Notes: generated from the sequence alone by a model not told the origin. DNA of 64,000 bases from Sphingobium xanthum (GCF_019737615.1 NZ_JAHKKS010000007.1:124001-188000); one strand, 5' to 3'; counted from the stretch's first letter, positions 1-10,681 are shown. Translations and numbers: made by a program.

Positions 1-938
1 GAGAAGGCCTCATTGTCGAAACGCATTTGCGAGATGTAGCGACATGCGGCGGGGGACAGACCGTCGGGCGGCGAGAAGATCGGCACGACCGGCCCGGCAC
101 GGGGGCCCCGGCCGACCTTGATCCAGCTGCGCAGATAGAAGCCGACAAGGCCGACCAGCGCGGCGCCGGCCGCACCGATCGCGCCCCAATCCTCAAGCCA
201 CCAGCGCATGCGATCGCTCGATCCCGGCGCATCCAGCACACCCTTGGGGAACGCGGCGGCGACGGTGAGGCCCTGTTCACGCTGCAGTCCCTTCGTGGTG
301 CGGAAGGCGATGAAGCCGGGGCGCTCCTCGATAACCTCTGCGTCGCGGTCGGTCGCGCCCTGATAGCCGGTATAGACGGCGCGATTGCCGAATTTGGTGT
401 CGGTCGGCAGCGTGATCCGCGCCTCGGCAATATCGATCGGGAAGGTCCAGCCGGTGCCGGTCGCATTCCAGTAGATCTCGTCATATCCCTCGAAATAGCG
501 GATCTGGCGCGTCGTCTTGTAACGGATGACATAAGTGTGGACGCCGATCGGCAGCAGCACATCGGCCGAGCCGATGCGGATGCGCACGCCGTTTTCGAGG
601 CTCATGCGTTCCCATGGCTCGTCCTTGCCGTCGCGCTGCACGGAGACGACATCGAAGCCGACGCGCGTGCGCTGACCGAAGCCGGTCGAATAGCTGGTCG
701 GAAAATCGCGCTGGATGCCGCGTCGTATCTGGTCGTTGAGCGAGACGAGACGGATTGTCTCGGTGACGTCGAGATCGCCATTCTTCTCGATTCTGACGTC
801 GCTTGTGAAGCTGAGGATGCGCTCTTCGCCTTGCGAGAGCATGACGGCTTCCACCATTTGCGCCCGGGTCTGTGCCCGCGCCAGAAGCGGCACAAGCAGC
901 AGAAGCAGAGCGGCTAGGAGGCGCATCGACATGCGCAT
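1..938 (-). CDS. DUF2207 domain membrane protein (3' end outside window)
   Basis: The gene reads from 938 down to base 1 without a stop, so its C-terminus lies outside the window. It opens with a signal peptide (start MRMSMRLLAALLLLL, cleavage near ARAQ). A long extracytoplasmic beta-rich domain follows, with DUF2207 features such as TETIRLVSLNDQIRRGIQRDFP and IRYKTTRQIRYFEGYDEIYWN-type segments. A membrane segment lies near residue 255 and a cytoplasmic stretch with SPPDGLSPAACRYI near the cut. In-frame ATGs at 938, 932 and 926 are all possible; the last gives the tidiest signal peptide. It lies 4 bp downstream of lemA on the same strand. LemA-DUF2207 pairs are common in bacteria, probably as a membrane-associated unit, but no biochemical role is firmly known. 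The family call is strong and the function is unknown. Confidence 0.85.
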   Translation of the reverse strand, partial: MRMSMRLLAALLLLLVPLLARAQTRAQMVEAVMLSQGEERILSFTSDVRIEKNGDLDVTETIRLVSLNDQIRRGIQRDFPTSYSTGFGQRTRVGFDVVSVQRDGKDEPWERMSLENGVRIRIGSADVLLPIGVHTYVIRYKTTRQIRYFEGYDEIYWNATGTGWTFPIDIAEARITLPTDTKFGNRAVYTGYQGATDRDAEVIEERPGFIAFRTTKGLQREQGLTVAAAFPKGVLDAPGSSDRMRWWLEDWGAIGAAGAALVGLVGFYLRSWIKVGRGPRAGPVVPIFSPPDGLSPAACRYISQMRFDNEAF

Positions 939-942
939 CGAC

Positions 943-1509
943 TCAGCTCTTGCTGCCGCCGAAATCGACGACCGGGGCGATCTGCAACGTCGCCACGTCG
1001 TCGGCGTAGGATTCTTCCTTCTTGAAGCCCATTGGCCCGGCGACCAGCACGTCCGGGAAGGATTCGACCGCGGTATTCAAGTCGCGTACCGTGGCGTTGT
1101 AATAGCGGCGAGCGCCGGCCAACTCCTCCTCGATCTCGGACAATTCGCCCTGGAGCTGGCGGAAATTGGCGTCCGCCTTGAGCTCGGGATAGGCCTCGGC
1201 CACGGCGAAGAGCTTGCCGATCATGCCGGTGAACGCCGCGTCGGCCTGCGCGGTCGCGCCGACACCTTTGGCCGTGGTCGCATCGGTGCGGTGGGCGGTG
1301 ACGGCTTCCAGCGTCTCGCGCTCATGCGCGGCATAGCCTTCGACCGTGCGCACGAGATTGGGAATGAGATCGGCGCGTCGGCGGAGCTGGACGGTGATGC
1401 CGCTCCAGGCTTCCCGCACCAAAGCGCGCAGGCGGACCAGCCGATTGTAGATGACGATCAGATACAGCGCCAACAGGACGACAACGCCCAACACGATCCA
1501 CTGCACCAT
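943..1509 (-). CDS. lemA: LemA family protein
   Basis: The 188-residue product has a single N-terminal membrane anchor (residues about 4-22) followed by a long helical domain. Typical LemA features are YNRLVRLRALVREAWSGI, the RRADLIPNLVRTVEGYA segment and the late ARRYYNATVRDLNTAVESFP signature. The size is normal for the family. The start has a GGGGGAT-type ribosome site just upstream. The stop is 4 bp before the DUF2207 gene, so the two are almost certainly co-transcribed. LemA proteins sit in the cytoplasmic membrane with a mostly outside or periplasmic helical bundle; their molecular function is not established. Confidence 0.93.
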   Translation of the reverse strand: MVQWIVLGVVVLLALYLIVIYNRLVRLRALVREAWSGITVQLRRRADLIPNLVRTVEGYAAHERETLEAVTAHRTDATTAKGVGATAQADAAFTGMIGKLFAVAEAYPELKADANFRQLQGELSEIEEELAGARRYYNATVRDLNTAVESFPDVLVAGPMGFKKEESYADDVATLQIAPVVDFGGSKS

Positions 1510-1624
1510 TGATCCCCCCTCGATCGACTGCGTGATGCCTTTGGATCACAATCCGCGGCAACTGACCAGAGGCGATGCTAATGCCTTGGCTTTTGCGGAC
1601 GATCAGCCCATGGTCGATCGCACC

Positions 1625-2170
1625 ATGGCAGACGACGCGACGATCAGGGACACGGTTCTGCCCGAGGAGCTTGTTTCGCGCGCGCGGCAAGTCATCGAAG
1701 CCAACAAGAGAATCGGGCGGCGCATCGCGGTGGCTGAAAGCTGCACGGGCGGACTCGTTTCGGCGGCCCTGACCGAGATTCCCGGATCGTCATCCGTGTT
1801 CGAAGCAGGCTTCATCACCTACGCGAATGAGCAGAAGACCAGCCTGCTGGGCGTCGCCGGGGATGTGCTGGACACGTTCGGCGCTGTCTCGATCGCGACG
1901 GCCTGGGCGATGGCGCAAGGCGCGCTGACCCGCAGCGGCGCGGATGTCGCGGTCTCGATCACAGGCATTGCCGGACCGGATGGCGGGACCGACCTGAAGC
2001 CGGTCGGCACGGTGGTGTTCGCGCGGGCCGAGAAGGACGGCAATCCCAACAATATCGTGGCGGACCTGCGGCGCTTCGACAATGAAGGTCGCGGAAAGAT
2101 CCGTCTTCACGCGGCGCTTTGTGCGCTCGAACTGCTGCTGCCGGAAGGCGCCGAGACGCCGGAGCCGTGA
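1625..2170 (+). CDS. CinA C-terminal domain protein (nicotinamide-nucleotide amidohydrolase-like, PncC)
   Basis: The product is a stand-alone CinA C-terminal domain of about 181 residues. It contains AESCTGGLVSAALT near the start, then ITYANEQKTSLLGV, VSITGIAGPDGGT and KPVGTVVFA, which are the recognised PncC signatures. Family members deamidate nicotinamide mononucleotide to nicotinate mononucleotide in the pyridine nucleotide cycle, in the cytoplasm. The N-terminal molybdopterin-binding domain of full-length CinA is absent, which is normal for PncC-type proteins. Start candidates in the same frame are 1535, 1610 and 1625; none has a strong ribosome site, so the start is uncertain. Its 3' end overlaps the convergent RatA-like gene by 64 bp. 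Confidence 0.88.
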   Translation: MADDATIRDTVLPEELVSRARQVIEANKRIGRRIAVAESCTGGLVSAALTEIPGSSSVFEAGFITYANEQKTSLLGVAGDVLDTFGAVSIATAWAMAQGALTRSGADVAVSITGIAGPDGGTDLKPVGTVVFARAEKDGNPNNIVADLRRFDNEGRGKIRLHAALCALELLLPEGAETPEP

Positions 2171-2592
2171 AGCACGGCGGCGCGCGCTTCGAACGCGCCG
2201 ATCATCTTGCGCAGCGCCCGATCGAACATCTGACCGGCCAGCATCTCGAACACGCGGTTCTTGAACGCAAAATCGACCTCGAAGTCGATGAACACGCCCC
2301 CTGCCCCGTCGGGCCGGAAACGCCAGGCATTGTGCAGGAAGCGCAGCGGGCCTTCGATATAGTCGATGTCGATCCGCTCCGGGCGGAGCTTGTTGACCTT
2401 TGACGTGAAAGTCTCGCGCAGGCTCTTGAAGCCGACGATCATGTCCGCGATCATTTCTTCCGTCGTGCTGGAGCGAACGCGGATCGCCGTCACCCAGGGC
2501 AGGAACTGCGGATAGGCCCGCACGTCCGCGACCAGATCGAACATCTGCTCGGGTGAATAAGGCAAATGTCGCGTCTCGTGATGCTTGGGCAT
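2107..2592 (-). CDS. RatA/COQ10-type START domain protein (coenzyme Q-binding)
   Basis: This 161-residue protein of the SRPBCC/START fold opens with the characteristic HLPYSPEQMFDLVADVRAYP stretch. It continues with FLPWV and ends the fold with FKNRVFEMLAGQMFDRALRKM. Homologues are the eukaryotic ubiquinone chaperone COQ10 and bacterial RatA, which was proposed to inhibit 70S assembly in E. coli; the COQ10-like role is the usual one inferred in alphaproteobacteria. A serine-rich tail follows the domain. Its ATG shares one base with the lipA stop (TGATG), so translation is coupled to lipA. The 3' end overlaps cinA on the other strand. Confidence 0.9.
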   Translation of the reverse strand: MPKHHETRHLPYSPEQMFDLVADVRAYPQFLPWVTAIRVRSSTTEEMIADMIVGFKSLRETFTSKVNKLRPERIDIDYIEGPLRFLHNAWRFRPDGAGGVFIDFEVDFAFKNRVFEMLAGQMFDRALRKMIGAFEARAAVLHGSGVSAPSGSSSSSAQSAA

Positions 2593-3524
2593 CAGGTGCT
2601 TTGCGCGGCTTTGGCGAGTGCGGCCTCGCGCGCGGCGCGCATCTGCCTGAAGTCGTCACCGGCATGATAGCTGGAGCGCGTGAGCGGGCTGGAGGCGACC
2701 TGCAGGAAGCCCTTGGCGCGCGCGATGGCGGCATAGGCCTTGAACGCCTGCGGCGTCACGAACTCCTCCACGGCGGCATGCTTTGGGGTCGGGCGCAGAT
2801 ACTGGCCCATTGTCAGGAAATCGACATCGGCCGAGCGCATGTCGTCCATCACCTGATGCACTTCGAGGCGCTGTTCGCCGAGGCCCAGCATGATGCCGGA
2901 CTTGGTGAAGATCGAGGGGTCGAGCCTCTTGACCATCTCCAGCAGGCGCAGCGAGGCATAATAGCGCGCGCCGGGGCGGATCGTAGGGTAGAGCCGCGGG
3001 ACCGTCTCAAGATTGTGATTGTAGACGTCCGGCCGCGCCGCGACGATCGCCTCGACGGCGGCCTCATGCTTGTTGCGGAAATCGGGCGTCAGGATCTCGA
3101 TCGTCGTTTCGGGCGTCGTCTGGCGCAGCGCCTCGATCACCTTGACGAACTGGCGCGCGCCGCCGTCCGGCAGGTCGTCACGATCGACCGAGGTCACGAC
3201 GATATGTTCGAGGCCCATCTCCGCGCAGGCATCGGCAAGATTCTGCGGCTCGCGCGGATCGACCGGGCGCGGCATGCCGGTCTTGACGTTGCAGAAGGCG
3301 CAGGCCCGGGTGCAGACATCGCCCAGGATCATCACGGTTGCGTGCTTCTTCGTCCAGCACTCGCCGATGTTCGGGCAGGCCGCTTCCTCGCAAACAGTGG
3401 CGAGGCCCTTATCGCGCATCAGCTTGCGCGTCGCCTCATAGCCTTTGCTGACCGGCGCCTTGACGCGGATCCAGTCGGGCTTGCGCGGGTTGAGGCCGCC
3501 GGGTGCGGATGAGAGATCGTTCAT
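2592..3524 (-). CDS. lipA: Lipoyl synthase
   Basis: This radical SAM enzyme inserts two sulfurs into octanoyl groups on lipoyl domains, the last step of lipoate synthesis in the cytoplasm. The 310-residue product carries the auxiliary cluster motif [12 protein letters not shown], the radical [11 protein letters not shown] motif, and the C-terminal [10 protein letters not shown] segment that supplies the conserved serine ligand. Length is normal for LipA. ATG at 3524 was chosen because the protein then begins [10 protein letters not shown] as in relatives; the upstream extension is not protein-like. Translation is coupled to the downstream RatA/COQ10-like gene. Confidence 0.97.
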   Translation of the reverse strand: MNDLSSAPGGLNPRKPDWIRVKAPVSKGYEATRKLMRDKGLATVCEEAACPNIGECWTKKHATVMILGDVCTRACAFCNVKTGMPRPVDPREPQNLADACAEMGLEHIVVTSVDRDDLPDGGARQFVKVIEALRQTTPETTIEILTPDFRNKHEAAVEAIVAARPDVYNHNLETVPRLYPTIRPGARYYASLRLLEMVKRLDPSIFTKSGIMLGLGEQRLEVHQVMDDMRSADVDFLTMGQYLRPTPKHAAVEEFVTPQAFKAYAAIARAKGFLQVASSPLTRSSYHAGDDFRQMRAAREAALAKAAQST

Positions 3525-3591
3525 GCCGACCAGATAGCGATCCGCGCGCCACCTTGCCAGCCCTGACGAACTTGGGCAGATCAAATCCGAT

Positions 3592-4233
3592 ATGGTCACA
3601 TTCACGAATATGCTTGAGGGTTATCGCCGATTCCGCGCCACTGGCTGGGCGAATCAGCGTTCGCGCTGGGACGAACTGGCCGATGGGCAGAGCCCGCGCG
3701 TGATGGTGATCGCGTGTTCGGACAGCCGCGTGGACCCGGCGGAAATTTTCGACACCAATCCCGGCGAGATTTTCGTCGTGCGGAATGTGGCGGCGCTGGT
3801 GCCGCCATTCGAGACCGCTCCGGGCCGGCATGGCGTCTCGGCGGCGGTCGAGTTTGCCGTGCAGGTGCTCGGCGTCGAGGAAATCCTCGTAATGGGTCAC
3901 GGCCTTTGCGGCGGCTGCAAGGCGGCCCTCACACAGGAGCTGCACGACGCCCCTCCGGGCGAAGGGGGTTTTATCGCGAGCTGGATCTCGATGCTCGACG
4001 ATGCCCGGGCGCAGGTCGTCGCCGAGCACGGCACGGATCAGGGCCGGATCGCCGGCCGCGCCATGGAGCAAGCCGCAGTCAAGGTCAGCCTTGCCAATCT
4101 GCGCAGCTTCCCGTGGATAAGGGAAAAGGAAGCGGGCAACGTCTTATCCTTGAAAGGCGCCTTTTTCGCGATTTCCGACGGGGTGCTGCACATATTGAAT
4201 GAAGAGACCGGCACCTTCCTGCCCTATGAATGA
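3592..4233 (+). CDS. can: Beta-class carbonic anhydrase
   Basis: The product catalyses reversible hydration of CO2 to bicarbonate in the cytoplasm. Of its 213 residues, Cys42, Asp44 and Arg46 of the CSDSR motif and the His-x2-Cys of [10 protein letters not shown] (around residues 102-105) form the zinc site of beta-class enzymes. Length matches the family. It starts 67 bp from the divergent lipA start, and its stop overlaps the ATG of the next gene by 8 bp, indicating translational coupling. Confidence 0.95.
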   Translation: MVTFTNMLEGYRRFRATGWANQRSRWDELADGQSPRVMVIACSDSRVDPAEIFDTNPGEIFVVRNVAALVPPFETAPGRHGVSAAVEFAVQVLGVEEILVMGHGLCGGCKAALTQELHDAPPGEGGFIASWISMLDDARAQVVAEHGTDQGRIAGRAMEQAAVKVSLANLRSFPWIREKEAGNVLSLKGAFFAISDGVLHILNEETGTFLPYE

Positions 4234-4609
4234 TCCCTTCCTGTTTTTCGTCTATGGGCTGCTCATGACCGGAGGCAGCGGCTACCGCGCCCTAGGCCTC
4301 GAAACGCGCGTGCGCCGCATCGGCCCCGAGAAGATTGCCGGACGACTCTATCATCTGGGGCATTATCCGGGGTTGGTGACGGGCCGGCACGGCGTGGTCC
4401 ATGGCGAGGTCCTCACGTTCGAGGACCCCAGGCTGGTCGATGAGCTCGATGCCTATGAGCTCTACGATCCGGACAATCCGAGCCGCTCTGAATATCGGCG
4501 CATTCGCGTCGAAACGCTGGGCAGCGGCGAGAGCGTCTGGGCTTATGAATATAACCGCTCGACCAAGAACAAGCCGATCATCGCCACGGGGAACTGGCGG
4601 ACGCGGTAG
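4226..4609 (+). CDS. Gamma-glutamylcyclotransferase-like (GGCT/AIG2 fold) protein
   Basis: This 127-residue protein has the GGCT-fold entry motif FFVYGLLMTGGSGY (normally YGxL) and the later GEVLTFEDPRLVDELDAYE segment, whose Asp/Glu residues resemble the family's catalytic acid. Members include gamma-glutamylcyclotransferases and AIG2-like proteins; the actual substrate here is unknown. ATG at 4226 lies 8 bp inside the carbonic anhydrase stop, so expression is probably coupled to it. The acylphosphatase gene follows after 21 bp, suggesting a three-gene operon of small housekeeping enzymes. Confidence 0.82.
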   Translation: MNDPFLFFVYGLLMTGGSGYRALGLETRVRRIGPEKIAGRLYHLGHYPGLVTGRHGVVHGEVLTFEDPRLVDELDAYELYDPDNPSRSEYRRIRVETLGSGESVWAYEYNRSTKNKPIIATGNWRTR

Positions 4610-4630
4610 GCGTCCGGATAGGATTGGCGG

Positions 4631-4912
4631 ATGCAGGTGAGTGCGAGACACGTCCGCATCGTCGGCAAGGTTCAGGGCGTCTTCTATCGCGGCTGGACCG
4701 TGCAGACCGCGCGTGCTCTTGGGCTTGCGGGCTGGGTCCGCAACCGGTTGGACGGCGATGTGGAGGCCATCGTACAGGGAAAGGAAGCCGACATCGCGCG
4801 CTTTCTCGAACTGGCGTGGACCGGACCTCCGGCGGCACGAGTCGATGATGTCTCGGACAAGGTGATCGAGGTGAGCGACCTCAGAGGGTTCGAGCAGCGC
4901 CCTACCCTCTGA
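4631..4912 (+). CDS. acyP: Acylphosphatase
   Basis: This 93-residue protein hydrolyses carboxyl-phosphate bonds of acyl phosphates. It shows the acylphosphatase signature GKVQGVFYRGWT, with the catalytic arginine in YRG, and the second motif GLAGWVRNRLDGDVEA, with the catalytic Asn in VRN. Length is exactly typical. It is the third gene of the can-GGCT-acyP run and ends 18 bp before the convergent ettA. Confidence 0.95.
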   Translation: MQVSARHVRIVGKVQGVFYRGWTVQTARALGLAGWVRNRLDGDVEAIVQGKEADIARFLELAWTGPPAARVDDVSDKVIEVSDLRGFEQRPTL

Positions 4913-4930
4913 GGTTTCCGGTCCGTTCGC

Positions 4931-6610
<1,680 letters not shown>

Positions 6611-6880
6611 CGAGATCGGTCCTCTGGATCGAATGTGTGGTTCGGGAAATCCGCGCCCGGTTAGCGGAGCAGGCTCGCCTTGGCAAATGTCTGCTTCACG
6701 CGGAGATCGACAGACATGATATGATGCTCCCGCCGAGATTTTACAGGGGCCGAGATATTGCGCTGCGGCAATTTCTAATTTGTTCGGTTGATAAGACTAT
6801 TGATTTCCGCGCTCAGGGCGTTAATTGGGCGGCTCGTGCCCTTCAGTGGAGCACGCACTTTGCTATGGGAGCCAAATAAG

Positions 6881-7096
6881 ATGAAGAAGTTTGCTGTGGC
6901 CGGCGCCGCGATCGCGCTCATGAGCCTGGCTGCGTGCGGCGAGAAGCCCGCCGCTGAGACCAACAATGCTTCGAACGAAGTCGTTGTCAACGAGGCTGAG
7001 AATGCTGCGAACGCCGCCGACAACGCTGCGAACGTCGCAATGAACGCTGCCAACACCGCGAACGCCGCTGCCAACGCGACGAACGCCGCGGAGTAA
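6881..7096 (+). CDS. Small Ala/Asn-rich putative lipoprotein
   Basis: This 71-residue protein has a lipoprotein signal peptide with lipobox LAAC (Cys19), so an outer- or inner-membrane anchored peptide is expected. The mature part is almost entirely Ala, Asn, Glu, Asp and Val, with repeated NAAN units. It would form a helix with Asn at regular spacing, perhaps a coiled coil like other small envelope lipoproteins. I do not recognise a family. An own terminator follows at 7129, so this is a single-gene transcript. Small alanine/asparagine-rich lipoproteins of this kind recur in sphingomonads, with no known function. Confidence 0.75.
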   Translation: MKKFAVAGAAIALMSLAACGEKPAAETNNASNEVVVNEAENAANAADNAANVAMNAANTANAAANATNAAE

Positions 7097-7128
7097 TTGC
7101 AGGCGAACTTCGGTTCGAACGCAAATAG

Positions 7129-7163
7129 AAGGGCGGTACCGCAGTGCGGTGCCGCCCTTTCCG
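7129..7163 (+). terminator. Rho-independent terminator after the small lipoprotein
   Basis: A 14-bp stem (arms 7129-7142 and 7146-7159, one G-U pair, 3-nt loop) is followed by a short T-rich run. It lies 32 bp after the stop of the lipoprotein gene. Confidence 0.85.
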
Positions 7164-7245
7164 TTTGATGAGGACGACAAAAGCAGTCGGGCGAGTGCCG
7201 TTGCCGATTGCCGTCGCCTCCCGCCTCGGTTAAGCGGGCGGCCGT

Positions 7246-7322
<77 letters not shown>

Positions 7323-7477
7323 CATCATCCGCGGCGTCGAGGAAATCCGCCGTGATTTGACCGATCTGGCACTAGCTTTTGCAGAGCCGCGGCTGAACGG
7401 CTCAAGACACTTGCAGAACGTGGCCGACGATGTCGATCTCCGCAAAGCGGCGTGAGCTGAAGACGGGAGAGCATGAC

Positions 7478-9571
7478 ATGGCGCATCGGATGATCCGGGC
7501 AGTCGCAGGAGCGCTGTTGATGAGCGTGCAGGCTGATGCGGCGCAGGCTCCGGCCGACAGCGTTGATGAGCTGGCGCGCGACGTCACGCGACTGGAATCG
7601 CTGCGTTCGGTCAAGAATTTGCAGCGCAGCTATGCGCAATATGCACAGTTCGGCCTCTGGAATGAAATGGCCGATCTTTTCGCCGGCAATGGTCGCATCC
7701 TTTGGGGCGACAAGGAAATTGCCGGTCGCGCGGCGATCGTCGCCTGGCTTCAGGAGCGCGGTGGTCCGGTCGGGACCGTGCCGGGCGCGATGAACACGCT
7801 GCTGATCGACGATCCGCTGGTCTCGCTTTCGATCGACGGCCGCTCGGCCAAGGGGCGCTGGCGTCATTTCGGCCTGATGGGCGACGGAAAGGGCGGCACC
7901 GCCATCGAAGGTGGGATGCACGAGAACCACTATGTGCTCGAAGGCGGCCGCTGGAAGATCGCGACGCTGCACTACTGGCCCGAGTTCGAGGGCAATTATG
8001 CGGATGGCTGGGGCAATGTGGGCGGGAACGCCCTGCCGATCGTCCCTTATCACTTCACGCCGGATTCGATGGGCGTACCGGTCCCCAAGCCGGATGGGCG
8101 GGCACCGAGGAGCGGCGTCTCGCTTGGCATGCTGGCCGCGCGGATCGCGGCGATGAATGCGCAGGACGACGTCCGCAATCTCCAGCACAGCTATGGCTAT
8201 TATGTCGATCGCAAGATGTGGGACGACGTGGTCGATCTGTTCGCGCAGGACGGCGTGATCGAGATTGCCGGGGTCGGAACGTTCAGGGGCCGCGACGGCG
8301 TCCGCAAGGCCATGGAACTCATGGGGCCGGCAGGGCTTCGTCATGGCGAACTCAACGACAGGCCGCAATTTGGTACGATCGTCACCGTGTCGCCGGGCGC
8401 GGCCGAAGCCTATGCGCGCGGCACGGAAGTGGCGATGCTCGGGCAGGCCAATGAGGGCAAGGCGAGCTGGGAATTCAGCGTCTTCCGCAATCGCTTCGTC
8501 AGGGAAGACGGACTATGGAAAATCCGGGAGATGCGCATCCAGCCGTTGTTGAAGGCCGACTACAGGACCGGCTGGGGCAACGACGAGAGCGGGCGGACGT
8601 CGCCGGCTCCCCTGCCCGCCTTTCTCGGGCCGAATCCGGCGACCGGCAAAGCGGTCAATGCGGATGGGCAGACGATTGTTTCGGTGCGTCCCTTGACGAG
8701 CGCCGTCCGCGCTTCGGCAAGGCTTGCCGTGTCCAGCCTCGCCGATCTACGTCGGCGCTATCTGCGTTCACTCGCCTATGACGGGTCGATGAACGTCTCG
8801 GCGGCCTATGGCTTCTATCTCGACGATGCGCAGTGGGACGACATGTCCCGCATCTTCTCGATCAAGGGCAACAAGCAATCACCGTTCGCGGGCTATTATA
8901 TCGGCCGGGACCGGATCGCGGGCGCCGCGACGGCACGCTATGGCGCGCAGCCTGATGCGAAGACCTACAGGCGTGGCATGATCCCTTATCACTGGCGGCC
9001 TCAGCCGGTCATCATCGCGTCGCATGACGGCCGCTCGACGAGCTTGCGCGCACGGCTGTTCCAGCCGTTCACCTCCAGGATCGACAAGGCATCGGGCAAG
9101 CCCAATCCCAATGCCATCAGTTCCGGCATGTATCCGAACGATCAGGTCGTTCTCGAAGACGGCGTCTGGCGGATGTGGACCTTGACCATCGACGAGCATT
9201 ATTTTTCCTCGCCCAACTGGCAAGACGGCTGGGCTGCGGCGAAGGAACCCCCGCCGGGCGAACGGCCGCCGGCGAGTCCGCTCATGCAGCGTTACCCGCC
9301 CGATATCGCCATCACCGAACTCGGCCGGCGCGAAGAAGGCTTTCGCGGCGGGACAGGCACGACGATCACCTGGCCGGGCATTCTCCCCATGTGGTTCCAT
9401 TACCGCAATCCCGCGAGCGGCCGGACGCCGGAGCGATACTGGCCCGACTGCGTGCCCTGCGAGATGCGGCCAGAGGCGAGGTTGACGGCGCATGGCTATC
9501 AGCTGCCGCCATCCGGCCCGCAGTCAGACGGCATCGCGGCAGAGAGCGGCAAGGCTGCCGGCCAGCCCTGA
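7478..9571 (+). CDS. Secreted protein with repeated NTF2/SnoaL-like domains
   Basis: This protein of about 697 residues has a short signal peptide (cleavage near ADAAQA). At least three segments each resemble a SnoaL-like NTF2-fold domain. They share a repeated layout: an opening helix with [18 protein letters not shown] or [10 protein letters not shown]; a [11 protein letters not shown] motif; a GRILWG/GVIEIAG strand; and a WKI strand followed by GWGN or DGW. The first covers roughly residues 25-195, the second 215-380, the third 425-590. Single SnoaL-like domains serve as cyclases, isomerases or dehydratases on polyketide, steroid or aromatic substrates; the substrate here is unknown. ATG at 7478 has a GGGAGA ribosome site 7 nt upstream. 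The next gene is an IclR regulator, which suggests a catabolic setting. Confidence 0.78.
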   Translation: MAHRMIRAVAGALLMSVQADAAQAPADSVDELARDVTRLESLRSVKNLQRSYAQYAQFGLWNEMADLFAGNGRILWGDKEIAGRAAIVAWLQERGGPVGTVPGAMNTLLIDDPLVSLSIDGRSAKGRWRHFGLMGDGKGGTAIEGGMHENHYVLEGGRWKIATLHYWPEFEGNYADGWGNVGGNALPIVPYHFTPDSMGVPVPKPDGRAPRSGVSLGMLAARIAAMNAQDDVRNLQHSYGYYVDRKMWDDVVDLFAQDGVIEIAGVGTFRGRDGVRKAMELMGPAGLRHGELNDRPQFGTIVTVSPGAAEAYARGTEVAMLGQANEGKASWEFSVFRNRFVREDGLWKIREMRIQPLLKADYRTGWGNDESGRTSPAPLPAFLGPNPATGKAVNADGQTIVSVRPLTSAVRASARLAVSSLADLRRRYLRSLAYDGSMNVSAAYGFYLDDAQWDDMSRIFSIKGNKQSPFAGYYIGRDRIAGAATARYGAQPDAKTYRRGMIPYHWRPQPVIIASHDGRSTSLRARLFQPFTSRIDKASGKPNPNAISSGMYPNDQVVLEDGVWRMWTLTIDEHYFSSPNWQDGWAAAKEPPPGERPPASPLMQRYPPDIAITELGRREEGFRGGTGTTITWPGILPMWFHYRNPASGRTPERYWPDCVPCEMRPEARLTAHGYQLPPSGPQSDGIAAESGKAAGQP

Positions 9572-9689
9572 AGGCGGGGCATCAGTCGTTCTGCGATCCT
9601 GTGCGGCGTTTCGTTTGGTGAAACATGCGTTCGCAATTGAATCGATTGCCGTCGCGGAGGAAAACAGCCTCGGCCATTTCTGTCAAAAA

Positions 9690-9744
9690 TACTCGACGAG
9701 TACGTTTCAATAAGTAAAACGATATTTCGATATTTGAGATTGAA
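9690..9744 (+). promoter_or_regulatory. Candidate regulator-binding region upstream of the IclR gene
   Basis: The AT-rich intergenic stretch holds a perfect 6+1+6 inverted repeat, TACTCG-A-CGAGTA (9690-9702). It also holds a wider TTCAAT/ATTGAA inverted pair (from 9706 and 9739) and a tandem CGATATTT repeat (9720-9735). The AT content contrasts with the GC-rich surroundings. An operator for the adjacent IclR protein is plausible but unproven. Confidence 0.45.
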
Positions 9745-9772
9745 CCCGGTACAGCCGGAACGGAAGTGGGCC

Positions 9773-10627
9773 ATGATACGGGAAGCACCCTCAGAGAAAA
9801 ACAGCTCCATCCGCTCGGTCGAGCGCGCGATCGATCTCATCCAGGCTCTCAATCGCCGCCCTTTGTCCACCTTGCATGATCTGCACTGCGAGACCGGCCT
9901 GCCCAAGCCTTCGATCGTCCGCTTGCTGCGGACGCTCGAAGCTAAGGGACTGGCCGCGCAATCCTCCAGCTATGGCAGCTATCAGTTGCTCGGCCGGGTC
10001 AAGTCGCTGTCCAGCGGCTTCCATCATGATCCGCTGATCATCGAGGCGGCCGAGGACATCATGATCGACTTCACCAAGCGGGAGGGATGGCCCGTTTCGC
10101 TCGCGCTGTTTGACGTGAATGCCATGGTCGTGCGCGCCTGCACCATGCCCCTTACCTCGCTGGCGCTGATTCACTCCTCGCTCAATACTCGTCTGAGTGT
10201 CGTCAGCCGCGCGCTGGGGCGCGCGTACCTCGCCTTCTGTACGCCCAACGAGCAGAAGATCATCCTGGAGATCGCCAAGAACAACGACGATCCGGAGGAT
10301 GAGGTGGCCCATAATCAGGAAGCGGTCGCGCGGATGATCGAGCAGGTGCGCGAGCGCGGCTATGCGACACGCGATCCGCTCATCCAGCCGCGATCCTCCA
10401 CGCTCGCTGTACCGATCCGCCAGGGCGACCGCGTTGTCGCGAGCCTCGGCATGACATGGATTGCTGCGGGCATGCCGCTGCACAAGGCCATTGAGCAATA
10501 TGCGCCGCGTCTCCGCGCGACCGCCGATTCCATCTCGCGCGAACTGGCAAGCCGCACGCCCAGCGCGCGCGTGCCGTTTCGTGTGCCGCTTGGTGAGCCC
10601 ATCGCGGAATTGCCGGATCTCGATTGA
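9773..10627 (+). CDS. IclR family transcriptional regulator
   Basis: This 284-residue regulator has an N-terminal winged helix, with RSVERAIDLIQAL, LSTLHDLHCETGLPKPSIVR and LLRTLEAKGL (about residues 11-70). A C-terminal IclR effector-binding domain follows, with GRAYLAF (about residue 155) and the IRQGDRVVASLGMTW segment. It resembles the MhpR-like branch that controls aromatic acid catabolism, but this is a weak resemblance by eye. The ATG at 9773 puts the HTH at the usual distance from the start. It is downstream of and co-directional with the SnoaL-repeat gene, about 200 bp away, and has its own AT-rich upstream region. Confidence 0.9.
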   Translation: MIREAPSEKNSSIRSVERAIDLIQALNRRPLSTLHDLHCETGLPKPSIVRLLRTLEAKGLAAQSSSYGSYQLLGRVKSLSSGFHHDPLIIEAAEDIMIDFTKREGWPVSLALFDVNAMVVRACTMPLTSLALIHSSLNTRLSVVSRALGRAYLAFCTPNEQKIILEIAKNNDDPEDEVAHNQEAVARMIEQVRERGYATRDPLIQPRSSTLAVPIRQGDRVVASLGMTWIAAGMPLHKAIEQYAPRLRATADSISRELASRTPSARVPFRVPLGEPIAELPDLD

Positions 10628-10655
10628 CGCTCTGCAACGCCCTGCCGCATTTCGG

Positions 10656-10681
10656 GGAACGCGCCTTCAGGCTTGGCTGTT
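10656..10681 (+). promoter_or_regulatory. Putative EcfG (general stress sigma) promoter
   Basis: GGAAC at 10656-10660 and TGTT at 10678-10681 are separated by 17 nt. This matches the GGAAC-N16/17-(C/T)GTT pattern known for EcfG-dependent promoters in alphaproteobacteria. It lies 42 nt upstream of the small Gln/Asn-rich gene. A matching element precedes csbD at 60529. Confidence 0.55.
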
